Assembly: GCA_019775845.1 (NCBI GenBank)
Contig: JADQAV010000025.1
Location: 124,001-188,000, forward strand
From: Myrmaecium sp. VS I D KN 1
Lineage: Eukaryota; Ascomycota; Dothideomycetes; Valsariales; Valsariaceae
Direction: 5' to 3'
DNA length: 64,000 nucleotides
The position numbers and the translations under genes are program-made. Numbering within the stretch: the first letter of the stretch is position 1; every line of letters begins with the position of its first letter. A model generated the notes under the pieces. It saw nothing but the letters and a program-made list of their open reading frames with translations. It had not been told where the DNA came from and made no database searches. Below are positions 62,617 to 64,000 of the stretch, piece after piece.

Positions 62617-64000
62617 ATGGACCGCTTGGGTCCCGGCCCAGCGGAAGGTAACTTCACCGTCGACGACTTCATCAAGCTCCAAAGCCACCGCAGCGACAGG
62701 CCGACCTCGTCATCGATTATCGTTCCCATCACTGCCGCTGCCACTACTACCACCACCGCTGCTGCCACCACCACCACCACCACCTCCTCCTCCTCACCTT
62801 CATCTTCTCCACCCGCATCTTCTCCGCCCGCCTCTTCCCCCGATGCCGTCGCGCAAATCAACCACCTCTCACAGCTCCTCGCCCTCCACCCCGAATATAC
62901 CTTCGCCGAACACCCCTTCGGCACCTTCCACTGCACCATCACCATCGAGCAACACTCCTACAGCACGCCCTTTCCCGGCTATCCCTCCAAGAAACTCGCC
63001 AAACAGCATGCGGCCGCACTCGCCCTACCCGCTCTGCGCAGCCAGATCGAACAGGCGGAGAGAGCCAAGCGACGGGCCGAGCGGGCCAAACAACAAGCCG
63101 GACAAGCAAAACAGCAGCCCGCCGCCGCCGCGCCACCGTTGAACCCTGCCCTGGCCTTCCAACTGCGCCAGGCGGAAGAGGCGGACCGGCTCGCGGGGAA
63201 TTTCGTTGCAACGCTGCAGCAGCACAGCTGCGCGACCCGGCAGCGGGAGCCGCATTACGCTCTCACGGCCACGGAGGACGGGTTCATCTGCACGGTGGAC
63301 GTGGCGGCGCGGGACGGCCGGCCGTTCGCGGGGCCGCCGGGCCAGGCGTGGAGCACGAGGAAGCTGGCCAAGCAGGCGGCGGCGCGCGAGGCGGTCGCGT
63401 GGATGCGGCGGGAGGGTCTGCTCGACGGTGGGCACGCGGAGGAGGGGAAGCGGGAGAGCTTGCCGGGACTGTCGCTCGAGCAGGCCGGTGCTCCTCACAG
63501 GGACGACGCGATGGTCGTGGATAGAGCGGACCCGGTTGCAGAAGAACCGCAGGACTCGGACATGAAGGATTGGCGTCCGGAACGCGATCATGATCAGGAC
63601 TCGATCTACGGCACGCCGAGGAGCCAGAGTCCCGCTCCCGCCCATCATCCGGCTCCTTCTTCTTCTTCTTCTTCCTCTTCTCCTACTAGTATGTCTCAGG
63701 CGTCGTCGGCAGACGGGAAGGAAGACGCAAAGGCACAGATGGAGAGTATCACCCGTACGTAACGTAACACCTTTATCCCCCCTCCCCCTAAGCACACCAA
63801 GCACACCCACCAAGCAAAAGCCAAAGCCACTAACCCCCCCCTCCCTCCCCTCAAAACACAGAACTCTGCGCCCGCCTCTCCCTCCCCCTCCCCATCTTCG
63901 ACTGGGAACCCCCCATCCCCATCCCGGTCCCGGGCCCCGTCCACCACCCGCTCTACACCGGCGTCGCCCGGCTGCCCCACCACGTCGACTACCCGGACCC
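62617..64000 (+). CDS. dsRNA-binding motif protein, incomplete at window end
   Basis: Exons 62617-63754 and 63862 to the window edge; donor GTACGT, acceptor ACAG; the intron is 107 nt. The start is chosen at MDRLGPGPAEGNFTVDDF; an upstream in-frame ATG at 62356 would add 87 low-complexity residues. After a Thr/Ser tract there is a first dsRNA-binding fold (INHLSQLLALHPEYTF to PSKKLAKQHAAALAL). A second follows after an Ala/Gln-rich helix (NFVATLQQHSCATRQREPHY to STRKLAKQAAAREAVAWM). Both end with the KKLAKQxAA-type helix that contacts RNA. The second exon (QLCARLSLPLPIFDWEPP, HHPLYTGVARLP) may begin a third. No RNase III or deaminase domain is visible so far. Function in RNA metabolism is inferred. 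Confidence 0.8.

Overview
The window is nuclear DNA of a filamentous ascomycete (Pezizomycotina). The evidence is short 50-110 bp spliceosomal introns with GT(A/G)-type donors and CTAAC-like branch sites, compact single-copy housekeeping genes, an L-arabinitol 4-dehydrogenase, a long Ser/Thr-rich wall protein and an intron-bearing tRNA-Leu. I could not place it to class. One 16-N assembly gap lies at 31580-31595.

Layout. 1-3340 holds no gene I recognise. 3341-5710 is a secreted wall protein with five 50-residue repeats. 7120-9692 is a peroxisomal ABCD half-transporter. 10386-14867 is a 1471-residue sterol glucosyltransferase whose middle resembles the VPS13/ATG2 C-terminal region and whose tail carries about six ubiquitin-interacting motifs. 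15169-16603 (-) is THG1 and 17354-22840 (-) is RPB1. SWD1 (COMPASS) starts 706 bp away on the other strand. Then come L-arabinitol 4-dehydrogenase, a 2OG-Fe(II) oxygenase (-), RAX1 and a minus-strand run: an RMD1/RMND1-family membrane protein, an alpha-arrestin, a TGL2-type lipase and VMA10. VMA10 is divergent from PET117. UBC11 (E2-C) follows, then a tRNA-Leu(UAA), then 3.6 kb without a gene. The last part holds an ELL-like elongation factor, a GT31 glycosyltransferase (-), SWR1 (-), a complex I NDUFB8 subunit, TMA23 (-), a 956-bp palindromic foldback element, and a dsRNA-binding protein cut by the window end.

Exon structures were worked out by hand from splice signals, reading frame and family similarity. 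Splice junctions not discussed as uncertain restore both the frame and recognisable family motifs. Several genes have very small exons: an exon 1 that is only the ATG plus a 9-nt internal exon in VMA10, an 8-nt exon in the lipase, a 14-nt first exon in THG1 and a 19-nt last exon in RPB1.

The genes do not form a pathway cluster. Four transcription or chromatin genes (RPB1, SWD1, ELL-like, SWR1) and four organelle genes (ABCD, TGL2-like, PET117, NDUFB8) share the window, probably by chance. The most distinctive observations are the sterol glucosyltransferase / VPS13-like / UIM fusion, the foldback element built from inverted arrays of a 12-bp minisatellite, the microexons, and an in-frame TAG between a membrane anchor and the catalytic part of the GT31 gene.
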